Source of the DNA: Wolbachia endosymbiont of Spodoptera picta
Lineage (GTDB): Bacteria; Pseudomonadota; Alphaproteobacteria; Rickettsiales; Anaplasmataceae
NCBI RefSeq assembly: GCF_018141665.1
Contig: NZ_CP067976.1
Location: forward strand, 186,001-250,000
Length of the DNA stretch: 64,000 nucleotides
Direction: 5' to 3'
Part shown: positions 49,701 to 59,464 of the stretch, piece by piece
Position numbering within the stretch: the first letter of the stretch is position 1
How the letters are laid out: every line of letters begins with the position of its first letter
Program-made: the position numbers and the translations under genes
The notes under the pieces: model-generated
Told to the model about the DNA's origin: nothing
Database searches by the model: none
What the model saw: the letters and a program-made list of their open reading frames with translations, nothing else

Positions 49701-52700
49701 TAGCTATACAAGGAAATAAACCAAGTACAGTCAAACTTCTTCTCAATAAAGGTGCTAATATTAACGCTAAAGACAAGGATGGTAAAACACCTTTGGATTT
49801 GGCTGTGCAAGAAGGTTATACAGATATAATACAAATAATAGAACAAGTACAGTCAGATTTAGATAAAGAATTGCTGACTGCAGTACAAAATGGCGATCTC
49901 AATAAAGTGAAGAGTCTTATTAGTCGAAATGCTAGTGTTAATACTAGAGATAAGTACAGCTGGACACCACTACATTGGGCTGCATACAAAGGTCATTTAG
50001 AAGTTGCAGAGTTTTTGGTAAAGAAAGGCGCTGATATTAATGCTGCAGATAAAGGCCCTTATGGTAAAAAGCCTGTGCATGTTGCTATTGAGAACAATAG
50101 TAAAGATATCATAGGGTTTCTTCTCAGCAAAGGCGTGAGTATTAATGATACTGACAAGCAAGGTTATACACCACTGCACTATGCTGCATGGAGAGGACGT
50201 TTAGAGATTGCTGAGCTTCTCGTTGATAAGGGAGCTAGTATCAATACTGCAGACGCCTCTACTGCTGGTAAAAAACCTATACATGTTGCTGCTGAAAATA
50301 ATAGTAAAAGTATTATAGAGTTTCTTATCAGCAAGGGGGTAAACGTTGATGAGGCTGATAAAAATGGTTGGGCACCTTTACACTATGCTGCTAAGTTTGA
50401 TCAATTAGAGGTTGCAAAATTCTTGATAGAAAAAGGAGCTAATATCAATGCTGCAGATACTTCTACTATTGGTGAAAAACCTATACATGTTGCCGCTGAG
50501 AATAATAGTAAAAACATTATAGAGTTTCTTATTAGTAAGGGAGTGAGTGTTAATGATACTGACAAAGATGGCAGGACACCGCTGTACTGGGCTTCTTGGA
50601 ATGGTCGTCTGGATGTAGTAGAGTATCTTATAGGTAAAGGAGCTGATATCAGTGCTAAAGATAAGGATGGTAGAAACCCGCTAGATGTGGCTAAAGGTCA
50701 CCAATATGATAATGTTGTAGAGTATTTACAACAAGCAGAATTACGGCTAAATAAACAATTGTTGACTGCAGTACAAGATGGTGATTTTGAAAAAGTTAAA
50801 GATCTTGTAAGCCGAGGTGCTAGCTTGGACGCTGCTAACATTGATGCTCAAGATAAGGATGGTAAAACACCTTTGCATTTTGCTGCTCAAGAAGGTAATC
50901 TGGACATGGTCCAGTTTTTTCTTAATAGAGGTGCTAACATTAAGGCTAAAGACATGTATGGTTGGACCCCTTTACACTTTGCTTCTGCTTACGGTAAGTT
51001 TGATGTAGTTAAATTTTTTCTTGATAGCAATATTAACATTAGAGCTAAAGATAGATATGGTGATACACCTTTACATTTGGCTGCCCAAAATAATGATAAA
51101 TCTGAAATAGTTGAGTCTTTTTTAGATAGTGATGCTAATAACATTAACGATAGAACTAATAATGGTTGGACACCTTTACATGTAGCTGTACAAGGAAATA
51201 AGCCAAGTACAGTTAAACTTCTTCTTGGTAGAGGTGCTGACATTGAGGTTAAAGATACTTACGGCCAAACACCTTTAGACTTAGCTACTCAAAAAGGTTA
51301 CACAGATATAGTCAAGATTTTAGAACAAGAACAATTAGGCAAAGAGTTGTTTACTGCTGTAAGAGAATATGATTTTTCTAGAGTTGAAAAGCTTATCAGT
51401 CGAGGAGCTAATATTGATACTAAAAACAAGAATGGTAAGACGCCGCTAGATATTGCTATTAATACAAAGAACACTCTTGAAGAGAATCAAGGATCTCTCA
51501 ATAATGCATTATTGCTTGGCCAACAAGGTCGTATAGTGAGAATTTTAGAACATGAACAATTAAACAGGAAGTTATTTACTGCTGTAAGAGAAGAAAATCT
51601 CCCTAAAGTTAGAGAGCTTATCAGTCGAGGGGCTAATATCGATACTGAAAGGGATGGTAAGACACCACTAGATATTGCTAAAGAAAAACTTAGAGAACAT
51701 AGTAAAAATGAAGAATGTAGTGATGTTGTGCAGTGCTTAGAAAAACTTAATCAAGAAAGAGAAAAGCCTGTACAACGTAAACGCCGTCATCACCATGGAG
51801 ATCACAATCATCATCATATGTCAAGAAAACCTCTTGCTATAGATTCAAGTGATCAACCTGAGATAACAGCAAGTAGTGGTACAAGACCATCTTCATGGAT
51901 AAATGATTTGTTTAGTTGGGTGAAAAGTTCTGTAGGTGGGTTTAGAGCTGCTTTATCTGAGGAAGCATCAAATACTGCAAGTTCAATACCACAAGTTGAT
52001 GAGCAATTTGCCAAAGCTTCGGTAAGTAATAGTAGTTCAACAAGTACCACACTACCATCTGATGGTACAGATAAAAAACAAGAAAATGGAGGTTTCTTTC
52101 GAGACAACATTGATTATGTAAATGCAAATATAAAACAAATGCGTGAAAGGCAAACACCTGTTAAATTTAAACCTAGTAGCGGAAATATAATACTAGAAAT
52201 GGGAGATCACTATCTATCACATGTTGATTTTAATGGTACAATAATGTTACTTGATTTATTAATTAGAAAAGTTACAGGTCAGAAGTATATTTCTACAGTA
52301 GATCAGTCTATATCCCCACTAGAAGCACAGGGCTATGCACTCAATATTACAAAGGAATTTGAGAAAGTAGTAGAGCAAGCTGGATTAAAAAGTGGTGTAT
52401 CAATGCATCGATTAAATATTGATTATATGGAAATGCAGAAAGAAATTACTAGAAAAGTCATGAGTGGTAAATTCAATGAAATTTCAGGGATTTTAAAATC
52501 GTATGTAGAGAAAGCATGTCCTGATGAAGAAGCTGGTAAATTAAGTCCGAAGAAATTTGAAAAGTTTATGGCTACATTTAATAACAAGCTAGATGTATCA
52601 CTAAATCAATCAATACACCAAATGCTACATAATGAAAATAACGTACTAAAAATGGATAATATAAAAGAACCGCAAAGCTTAGGTTTATCTGGACCTAGAA

Positions 52701-52762
52701 CTAGGTTAGATGATGTATTAATTGCGGGCAATGCCAGAGAATTAGTCGCTGGAAGAAGGTAG
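40793..52762 (+). pseudogene. giant multidomain toxin: Ulp1 protease, RTX-like, trefoil-like, ankyrin, latrotoxin-like C-terminus
   Basis: Three abutting frames form one gene of about 3990 codons. ATG 40793 follows AGGGGG. Part 1 has a coiled coil (about 43-95) and a Ulp1/CE-clan protease with His246, Asp265 (YYVDSLGN) and Cys300 (RDGYNCGLW), preceded by a CifB-like YHYWLQQHDI segment. RKRR follows at 41948-41959. At GGG 42763-42765 the frame shifts, and a membrane helix (VGIAVGFGLMVGYGIYSG) spans the joint. Part 2 contains an RTX-like GGGGSDVYFI region and ends in an ankyrin repeat. A second shift near 45795 leads to part 3: ankyrins, three KNVEYGRYLYSPN repeats, RKRR (47155-47166), about thirty ankyrins, RKRR-HHH (51776-51787), and a latrotoxin-type C-terminal domain. 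Two indels may be decay or sequence error. Confidence 0.8.
46674..47145 (+). repeat. triple in-gene repeat encoding a trefoil-like domain
   Basis: Three tandem units of about 160 bp each encode KNVEYGRYLYSPN....RRYVFTWPSN...FKWK. The third is shorter. Three such units with Y-L-Y and F-T-W-P signatures suggest one beta-trefoil, a fold often used for sugar or lipid binding. DNA identity between units 1 and 2 is high, so the duplication is fairly recent or under conversion. Confidence 0.6.
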
Positions 52763-52766
52763 TAGA

Positions 52767-53651
52767 CTAAAAAGTTTCTTCCTTAAGTTGTGTAATGTCA
52801 GCCTGAGGAAGGCCAGTTGTCTGGGAAATAACATCAATAGAAATGCCAGCATTAAGTAGGTTTTTTGCAACTTCGATTTTTTCTTCTTGTCTACCTTTTT
52901 CGTGACCTACTTTAAGACCCTCATCAAATTTTTGAGCTAAAGCAGCTACCTCATCCATTATGCGTTTTTTCATTTGTTCATATGCTAGTAACTCTTCTTC
53001 TGACCAATTAAACTTATTCATCTCTTCATAAGCTCGTTTTATTATTACGTCACTACCAACTATTTTATCTAGGTCCTCTTCGTTTGTTTCTGCTGCATAT
53101 CGAAAAAAGTAACACCATTTTTCTACTATATTTTCTAGTTGGTCTTCTTTTGTCTTTGTAAATTTTGGTAGTTCTATGAATACGAAGTAAAAATCCTTTA
53201 AGTCATGTTCAAAGCTATTTTGATCTAAAATGACATGATTAGATTTGTACTCAGCCTTATCTGGAAAAATAATACAATCAGCAACAGCTATGAAGATAAT
53301 TTCCTTGAGATTATGATAATTATCACCTTGATCAGCTTGACTTGAGTAGGCTTTAGCAGCATAATATTGAGCACGTTTTTCGAAGCCTTTGGTCTTAGTG
53401 AACTGCATTTCTATAATATATCTTGAACCTTGAGAGTCTTTACAAAGAACATCGACAATACTCTGCTTTTTAGCGGCAATTTCAGGGTCCAAAATGGTAG
53501 CCAAGAATTCAACATCGTGAATAGCAGCTAAGCCAGTGAAGCCTAAAATATCGTTCAAGAAATGAATAAGGATATCTTTATTCTTTTCAGTGCCAAATAT
53601 TCTTTTAAAGGCATAATCATTGCGAGCATCAAGAAATTTAGAAAAAGCCAT
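52767..53651 (-). CDS. Rpn-family PD-(D/E)XK nuclease/putative transposase (copy B)
   Basis: The 294-residue product is nearly identical to the 21.9-kb copy through residue 230 or so (FLDARNDYAFKRIFGTEKNK; YIIEMQFTKTKGFEKRAQYY) and then diverges: the GEERGIQIGQEKG linker is shortened, and the tail is IEVAKNLLNAGISIDVISQT. Its stop is 4 bp past the end of the giant toxin gene on the other strand. The active-site residues are intact. Confidence 0.9.
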   Translation of the reverse strand: MAFSKFLDARNDYAFKRIFGTEKNKDILIHFLNDILGFTGLAAIHDVEFLATILDPEIAAKKQSIVDVLCKDSQGSRYIIEMQFTKTKGFEKRAQYYAAKAYSSQADQGDNYHNLKEIIFIAVADCIIFPDKAEYKSNHVILDQNSFEHDLKDFYFVFIELPKFTKTKEDQLENIVEKWCYFFRYAAETNEEDLDKIVGSDVIIKRAYEEMNKFNWSEEELLAYEQMKKRIMDEVAALAQKFDEGLKVGHEKGRQEEKIEVAKNLLNAGISIDVISQTTGLPQADITQLKEETF

Positions 53652-54032
53652 GAGAAAGTAAGATAAAAAGCATTAATTATTATACACAATTGTGAAGAAA
53701 TATTCAACCCTTTTGTTTTTCTAAGCTTTGAATGTGTTGATGAAAAAAAACATCTGTCAAAGATCACCTGAGAATTACATTTTAGGCTTTAGATGTAGTG
53801 TTAGTCATCGTTTTATAACTGCCTTAAAACCCTAGCAAATGAACTGATAAGCTATAAAAAGTTTCAAAAACACTTTGGTGTAGGCTCCAAAAAAATGCGA
53901 GTACAAAGACTCAAATATGATTACCTAACATCGAGAGGACGGGCTCCCTACACCTTGTATATGATAAAGATCTTGAAACTTCATGTCAACATTTTCAGTA
54001 GCAAATTTACGTTGAATCTATATCCTGTAAGT
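53652..54032. other. gene-free spacer before rnhA
   Basis: It contains only the Rpn upstream region (TTGAATATTTCTTCACAATT on the minus strand, shared with the other Rpn copy) and AT-rich sequence. The rnhA frame stays open upstream of its ATG to 53895, but that stretch shows no RNase H similarity. Confidence 0.4.
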
Positions 54033-54569
54033 ATGGGCGAAAAAAAGAAGGTTACAATATATACAGATGGAGCATGTTCCGGAAATCCTGGGCCTGGTGG
54101 ATGGGCAGCCGTGGTGATGTATGAAAATAAAAGTGTCTTTATCAAGAAACGTATCTCTGGAGGTGAAGAAGACACAACGAATAACAAAATGGAGTTAAAG
54201 GCTGTGATTAACGGGCTAAAGATGTTGAAAGTTTCTTGCGAAGTTGTTTTACACACTGATAGTCAGTATATTAAACAAGGTATAACAGAGTGGATCAATA
54301 AATGGAAGGTAAATGGTTGGAAGACAGCCGATAAAAAGCCAGTGAAGAACAGAGAATTATGGCAGGAACTAGATGAAGTTGCTTTGCAGCATGATATTAA
54401 TTGGAAGTGGGTTAGAGCTCACAACGGTAATATGTACAATGAGGAGGCAGATAGACTTGCTAGAAAGGAATCTAAAAAGCTAAAATATAGAGATTGTGAG
54501 GTCAAGAAATCACCAAAAAATAGAGGGAACTCTAAGTTTCATAGATTGGGTGGAGTATTATGGCAATAA
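54033..54569 (+). CDS. rnhA: ribonuclease HI
   Basis: The 178-residue product shows YTDGACSGNPGPGGWAAVVM (first Asp), NNKMELKAVINGL (Glu), HTDSQYIKQGITEWI (Asp) and WVRAHNGNMYNEEADRLARK (His and last Asp), the complete active site of RNase HI, which degrades the RNA strand of RNA-DNA hybrids. The ATG at 54033 is chosen because it lies just before the conserved core; upstream in-frame starts add unrelated residues. The stop overlaps the mutL start by 10 bp, so the two are probably co-translated. A roughly 25-residue Lys-rich tail extends the usual C-terminus. Confidence 0.95.
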   Translation: MGEKKKVTIYTDGACSGNPGPGGWAAVVMYENKSVFIKKRISGGEEDTTNNKMELKAVINGLKMLKVSCEVVLHTDSQYIKQGITEWINKWKVNGWKTADKKPVKNRELWQELDEVALQHDINWKWVRAHNGNMYNEEADRLARKESKKLKYRDCEVKKSPKNRGNSKFHRLGGVLWQ

Positions 54570-56350
54570 TTCTTTTAGACACAAAAACTATAAATCGTAT
54601 AGCAGCGGGAGAGGTAATAGAGAGGCCAGCGAGTGTAGTAAAGGAATTAGTAGAAAATGCAATAGATGCTGGAAGTTCAGAGATAGAGACCAAAATAGAA
54701 AGTGGTGGGCGTAATCTTATAACTGTGACAGATAATGGAAATGGAATAGAAAAGGAAGATTTGGAACTTGCGTTTATGCGCTACGCTACTTCAAAATTAA
54801 GCGATAGTGAGTTAATAGAGATCAAGCACCTTGGGTTTAGAGGAGAAGCTTTACCTTCAATTGCAGCAGTAAGCAGAATGAAATTATCGTCTAAGGCAAG
54901 TGGAGCAAAGGAAGCATGGTCTATAAGGTATGAGGGAGGAGAAAAAATAAGAGAGATTACACCTTGTTCTTTGCTACAGGGTACATATATTGAAGTTCGT
55001 GACTTATTTTTTGCCACTCCAAATAGATTAAAATTTCTAAAAACCGAGAGGGCAGAAACACAAAGCATTGTTGACATTGTAAATAACTTAGCAATGATTA
55101 ACTATAGTATTGGGTTTACTCTCACTTCCGGTAATAAAAAGCTCTTAAAATATGTTAAGCAAACTTCATTATTTAACAGATTATGTGAAACAGAAGAAGA
55201 ATTTCAGAGCAATTCGCTGGAAGTTAAAGAGGAAGAAGACGGCATCAAACTTACGGGACACATCTGTAAACCAACTATTAGTCGTGGCAATTCAACTCAG
55301 ATCTATACGTTTGTTAATGGAAGGCCAATAAAAGATAATCTACTTATTGGTGCAATTAGATATGCGTATCAAGATTTTATTCTAAGTGGGAGGTATCCTT
55401 TTGCAGTGCTGCACTTAGAGATACCATACGATCAAGTAGATGTAAATGTGCATCCAAATAAATCGGAAGTAAGATTTCAGAATAAAAGGCTAATATATGA
55501 AACAGTGAGAAGAGGGATAATAAAAGCATTATCAACGAGGTTTGCAGCAAGTGGTCAAGGTATTGAAGAGGAGCTAATTTTTAATGATAGTAAAAGCCAA
55601 GAGCAGGTTGATAGTAAAGAGAAAAAGAATCAAAAAGAGTTTTATGAAAAGAGACCAAGTCTTTTAGAAAATCGTCTAATGAAAGAATTCAATGCACCAG
55701 ATGAAAGAAGGCAAAGCTTACCAGAAACGTTTAAATATGGAGAATCTCCATCCCAAAAGGGAACGATGGTTTTAGAAAGGAAGCAAATTGATTTAATAGA
55801 GGATTATCCTCTGGGATATGCACGCTGTCAGGTCTACAATACTTACATTATTGCTGAGGCTGGAGATAGGCTGATTATAGTAGATCAACATGCAGACCAC
55901 GAGAGATTGATATACGAGTGCTTAACAAGCATAAAAAGACAGAAACTTCTTCTTCCTGAAACAGTTAAAATCAAAAACCAAGCTGGAATGGGGATGATTG
56001 AAACTTATAAAGATGAGCTTTTTGAAATGGGTTTTGGTATTGAAATAGAATCAGAAGATAAAATAATGGTGAAAGAAATACCTTCAATCTTGGGAACAAT
56101 AGATATAAAAGGGATGCTAGTTGATATAGTAGATAAGTTAACGGAAATGGAAGATACGTTGTCAATAGAGGATAAGGTGAATAAAATATCAGCCACAATC
56201 GCTTGCCATGGAGCAGGAAGAAAAATGAAATTGGAAGAGATGAATGAGATACTAAGACAAATTGAGAAAACTCCATATTCTGGTCATGAAAGACCAACGT
56301 ATATAGAAATGAAAATAAGTGATATAGAAAAATTGTTTGAAAGGAGATGA
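54560..56350 (+). CDS. mutL: DNA mismatch repair protein MutL
   Basis: The 596-residue product has the GHKL ATPase motifs IAAGEVIERPASVVKELVEN, NAIDAG, DNGNGI and HLGFRGEALPSIAAV, the DVNVHPNKSEVRF hinge, and a C-terminal dimer domain with the endonuclease motif DQHADHERLIYE (DQHA-x2-E-x4-E). MutL links mismatch recognition to strand incision; the motif suggests it can nick DNA itself. Length is normal and no lesion is seen. It is coupled to rnhA and followed by the regulator/RadC block, an arrangement found in WO EAM regions. Confidence 0.97.
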   Translation: MAIILLDTKTINRIAAGEVIERPASVVKELVENAIDAGSSEIETKIESGGRNLITVTDNGNGIEKEDLELAFMRYATSKLSDSELIEIKHLGFRGEALPSIAAVSRMKLSSKASGAKEAWSIRYEGGEKIREITPCSLLQGTYIEVRDLFFATPNRLKFLKTERAETQSIVDIVNNLAMINYSIGFTLTSGNKKLLKYVKQTSLFNRLCETEEEFQSNSLEVKEEEDGIKLTGHICKPTISRGNSTQIYTFVNGRPIKDNLLIGAIRYAYQDFILSGRYPFAVLHLEIPYDQVDVNVHPNKSEVRFQNKRLIYETVRRGIIKALSTRFAASGQGIEEELIFNDSKSQEQVDSKEKKNQKEFYEKRPSLLENRLMKEFNAPDERRQSLPETFKYGESPSQKGTMVLERKQIDLIEDYPLGYARCQVYNTYIIAEAGDRLIIVDQHADHERLIYECLTSIKRQKLLLPETVKIKNQAGMGMIETYKDELFEMGFGIEIESEDKIMVKEIPSILGTIDIKGMLVDIVDKLTEMEDTLSIEDKVNKISATIACHGAGRKMKLEEMNEILRQIEKTPYSGHERPTYIEMKISDIEKLFERR

Positions 56351-56418
56351 GTTCAGTTTGTCAAAAAGGTTGCCAATTAAGCATACGTAACAGCTCTTCT
56401 GGTTATGGAGTATAAAAT

Positions 56419-56976
56419 GTGAAAAAAGAGAATAATTACTCTAATTTTTTATATTATAAAGTAGTAGGACAGAAAGTAAGAAGTTGTAGGATAGCAAAGG
56501 GGTATACTCAAAAAGATTTAGCGAAGAAAGTCAGTGTAACGTATCAAGTAGTACTACAATATGAAAAAGGAACACGAAAAATTTCGATTGAAAAGTTGTA
56601 TGCTATAGCAGAGATATTGTCGATTGGTATTGTAGACCTAATTCCTGTATCAAATGAAAAAATCTGTCTTGAAGATGAGGGAGAAGAAATATTAAATCTA
56701 GTAAGAGAATATAAAAAGATTAATGATCAGGAATTACGTAAGATGTTTTGTTTGCTAACCAAATTTGTCCAAGTCAGTGAAAGAAGTAGTAGGAAAGCAG
56801 AGAAAGTAAAAATTGCAAAGGGTCTGGTTAAAGCAGGAGTTTCTGTTGATACTGTTTCAAAAACAATTGGTCTATCTGCTGATGAATGTGTTGAAGAAAA
56901 AACGGGTTCTATCTACTACCAAATAGGCAAAAAGATAAAGGAATGGAAGAGAGTATACTCAAAAGGATTTGGCTGA
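56419..56976 (+). CDS. paired-HTH regulator, N-terminal half (copy B)
   Basis: GTG start; MKKENNYSNFLYYKVVGQKV, then the XRE helix-turn-helix (GYTQKDLAKKVSVTYQVVLQ). From GYTQKDL on it is identical to copy A (the repeat begins at 56503). It ends IGKKIKEWKRVYSKGFG after slipping out of the frame that would give YTQKDLAEKMDTTRDKI. Its N-terminal 25 residues differ from copy A, so the two copies may differ in expression or partner choice. Confidence 0.75.
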   Translation: MKKENNYSNFLYYKVVGQKVRSCRIAKGYTQKDLAKKVSVTYQVVLQYEKGTRKISIEKLYAIAEILSIGIVDLIPVSNEKICLEDEGEEILNLVREYKKINDQELRKMFCLLTKFVQVSERSSRKAEKVKIAKGLVKAGVSVDTVSKTIGLSADECVEEKTGSIYYQIGKKIKEWKRVYSKGFG

Positions 56977-57331
56977 GAAAATGGATACAACACGTGATAA
57001 AATAAGCAACTATGAGCAAGGACGTGTGGCCATTCCACTGGAAAAATTATATGCAATAGCAGAAACATTATCAATTAGCATTACAGATCTGCTCATAGAG
57101 GAAGATGAGATAGTAGAAAGTGAGCTACCTGATTTAATAAAAGAATACAAAAAAATTGAGAGTCAAGAATTACGCTATGCGCTAATAAAATCTCTGTTTG
57201 AAAGCATACAAATTTGCGAGGAAAAAGTGAAAAGAGCAGAAAAGATAAAGGATTTAGTGAAAGGAGGAATTTCTATCAATATTATTTTAAAAACAATAGG
57301 CCTCTCTTTAGGCGAAATTCAACAGATTTAA
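56969..57331 (+). CDS. paired-HTH regulator, C-terminal half (copy B)
   Basis: The 120 residues are identical to copy A (MDTTRDKISNYEQGRVAIPL; IKDLVKGGISINIILKTIGL). It overlaps the preceding frame by 8 bp, with the TGA of the first inside the start region of the second, GGCTGAGAAAATGG. Confidence 0.75.
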   Translation: MAEKMDTTRDKISNYEQGRVAIPLEKLYAIAETLSISITDLLIEEDEIVESELPDLIKEYKKIESQELRYALIKSLFESIQICEEKVKRAEKIKDLVKGGISINIILKTIGLSLGEIQQI

Positions 57332-57500
57332 AATAAAAAATCAGTATATATTAATATCTTTACTCTTAGATGAAAAAATAAGTAAAAAAGATTGAGAAAT
57401 TGATTTGACTTCACTCGAAAGCTATGGCTTTATGCCAATGCTGATAAAAAACAGCAGTAAATATCTAAAAAAAGTTTGTTGTTAGTGAAGGGTAAATTAT

Positions 57501-58157
57501 ATGAATAAAAGTAAAGAAGAAATCGAATTCAGAATATTAGAAAGCAAAGGCAAAGCACTACTTGATCGTGAAATAATGGAAACATTTTTAAGTGCAGTAC
57601 ATGAAAGGCCACAAGCTCAAGAAATTGCTAAAAATCTGGTGAATACTTATGCAGGAGTAGGAAGGATTTTAGGTCGAGAAATGGATGACCTGAAAGTCAT
57701 AGAAGGAGTAACTGATTCTGCAGTAGCAATGATTATGTGCGTTAAGGAAACACTAGAAAGGGTACTGAGAGAAAAGCTCAAAAGTGAGCCAATAATGGAC
57801 TTACAAGGGCTAGTAGAGTACTTAAACGTAAGTATAGGCCACTCAGAAAGGGAATGTGTAAAAATACTGTACTTGAATAAAAGGCGTCAACTAATTGGAG
57901 AAGAATCCTATATTGGTGAAATGGAAAAAGCACCAGTATACATAAAGGAAATTACAAGAAAAGCATTAATAAAGAATGCAACATTAGTAATAATGTCACA
58001 CAACCACCCTGGGGGAAGTTTAGAACCTTCAGAAGAAGATCAAGAAGTAACAAAGAGCTTAGCAGCAGCATGTAGTACTGTAAGCGTTAGATTATTTGAT
58101 CATATTATCATTACAAGTGGGGGTTATTTTAGCTTTAGAGAAAACGGATTGTTATAG
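57501..58157 (+). CDS. radC: RadC-like JAMM/MPN protein (copy B)
   Basis: The 218 residues are identical to the copy at 20053-20709, including SHNHPGGSLEPSEED. It is complete, in order HTH - radC - 373-residue protein, and likely part of one transcript starting upstream of the regulator. Whether either copy is expressed cannot be told. Confidence 0.9.
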   Translation: MNKSKEEIEFRILESKGKALLDREIMETFLSAVHERPQAQEIAKNLVNTYAGVGRILGREMDDLKVIEGVTDSAVAMIMCVKETLERVLREKLKSEPIMDLQGLVEYLNVSIGHSERECVKILYLNKRRQLIGEESYIGEMEKAPVYIKEITRKALIKNATLVIMSHNHPGGSLEPSEEDQEVTKSLAAACSTVSVRLFDHIIITSGGYFSFRENGLL

Positions 58158-58263
58158 CAGAAAGTATTTACAAATCTACTCATATTAATTTATAATGAGT
58201 AATATAATGTATAATAACAAAGTTTATTGTACACTTAAAAAGTATTTTTAATATGAGGTTTAT

Positions 58264-59385
58264 ATGACTAGTAAAGATCAGAATAAAAAGACTAATGTTA
58301 ATCACAAGAAAATATTTGGTGCTCTTGAAAGCGTTGATATAGAGCAGTCTAAATTTGTGAGTAAAATTAATAGCCAGAAGGAGATAAAACTGGAAGATAC
58401 AATGCCTTTCCCTAGCAGAAACGTTCAAATCAACTATGGAAAAGGACTTGATTATATATATGGCACAAAACCTGTAAGTGATCAAGAAGATAAAAATCCA
58501 TTTGCCTCAGCTTTGCAAAAAATAAAGCCAAATACAGAGAAGCTGAGCTGGTTTAAGAGTTCTATAGTAGAGGCAAAAAACGTAAATGAATTGCACAAAG
58601 TTATAGACAAAGTACTAGCTTCTGGAGCAAGGCTAAATGCATGTAATGATGGAGAATGGAGCTTCGCGGAATATGTGATACTGGGCACACATTTTCATAA
58701 ATTTGATAAGGCTGATCGTAAAAAGCTAATACGTAAATTAATGCTAAGTGGTGCAGAGTTTCATGATACTCTACTGCAGAATAAACTGATAGGTGAAATC
58801 TATAATGAGCTACAGCCAGAAGTTCAGCCACAGATAGATAAGCAACTAGAAGAGCTAGAGGAAGCTGGCGAAAATGCTGTGCAAGAAGGAGAATTAATAG
58901 ATGTTGAGATAGATAATACAACATCGTATATAGAATTTTCTGGGAATAGTAAGGTAGAGGTAGCCAAAATACTGGAAGCAAACAGAAAGTTAGGAAGTAA
59001 TATCTTAAAAATTGGTAATGATGCAGTTGAAGTTAAAAGTGAGAAGGGAGGTATAAGAAACTATACCGATATTTCAGATGGCAGCTCTATCATGTTAGAA
59101 TTTCCTACAAGCATTGGTAAGCTAAATATTATATTGTACCAAGAGGCAGATCAGGTGCAAGTGAGAGTAGAAAATAAGGAAATGTGGGCTGAGTTACAAA
59201 AAAGAGGCGAAGAAATAGGAAAAAACTGTCTCTTTGGAGGAGTGAAACTTAAAGAAGCGGTAGAAAGAGGTAGTTTCACTAGATGTGGCATATGGAGTGA
59301 AAAGCAGAAGGAAGTAAGTGAAAAATTGTTTTCATGGGCAGACAAAGTACGTGAAAATAGTAAAGAAACTTGTAGGGCACTTTAA
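58264..59385 (+). CDS. conserved WO EAM protein of unknown function (373 residues)
   Basis: It begins MTSKDQNKKTNVNHKKIFGA. Residues about 100-175 have ankyrin-like helical character (VNELHKVIDKVLASGARLNA, CNDGEWSFAEYVILGTHFHK, KLIRKLMLSGAEFHDTLL). The middle is Glu-rich, and the C-terminal 140 residues (NYTDISDGSSIMLEFPTSIG; WAELQKRGEEIGKNCLFGGV) are mixed alpha/beta without known motif. It follows radC by 106 bp in the regulator cluster. A truncated twin is at 19566-19946. No function is assigned. Confidence 0.75.
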   Translation: MTSKDQNKKTNVNHKKIFGALESVDIEQSKFVSKINSQKEIKLEDTMPFPSRNVQINYGKGLDYIYGTKPVSDQEDKNPFASALQKIKPNTEKLSWFKSSIVEAKNVNELHKVIDKVLASGARLNACNDGEWSFAEYVILGTHFHKFDKADRKKLIRKLMLSGAEFHDTLLQNKLIGEIYNELQPEVQPQIDKQLEELEEAGENAVQEGELIDVEIDNTTSYIEFSGNSKVEVAKILEANRKLGSNILKIGNDAVEVKSEKGGIRNYTDISDGSSIMLEFPTSIGKLNIILYQEADQVQVRVENKEMWAELQKRGEEIGKNCLFGGVKLKEAVERGSFTRCGIWSEKQKEVSEKLFSWADKVRENSKETCRAL

Positions 59386-59388
59386 TTT

Positions 59389-59426
59389 AAAGGTTCCAGA
59401 GTCTGGCTATTATATCTGGAGCCTTT
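59389..59426. terminator. hairpin after the 373-residue gene
   Basis: AAAGGTTCCAGA (59389-59400) pairs with TCTGGAGCCTTT (59415-59426) with one G-T pair and a 14-base loop, four bases after the stop. A U-run is lacking, so termination is possible rather than certain. Confidence 0.45.
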
Positions 59427-59464
59427 GAGCTATAATAGAAAATATTATATGCAAGGTTCTTTTT

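Larger units (their letters stand above)
56503..58665 (+). repeat. large inverted repeat, copy B (2163 bp)
   Basis: This is the partner of 19545-21707. Because it is inverted relative to copy A, homologous recombination between them would invert the roughly 34.8 kb between, which holds the CI locus, the baseplate genes, the giant toxin, rnhA and mutL. Confidence 0.9.
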
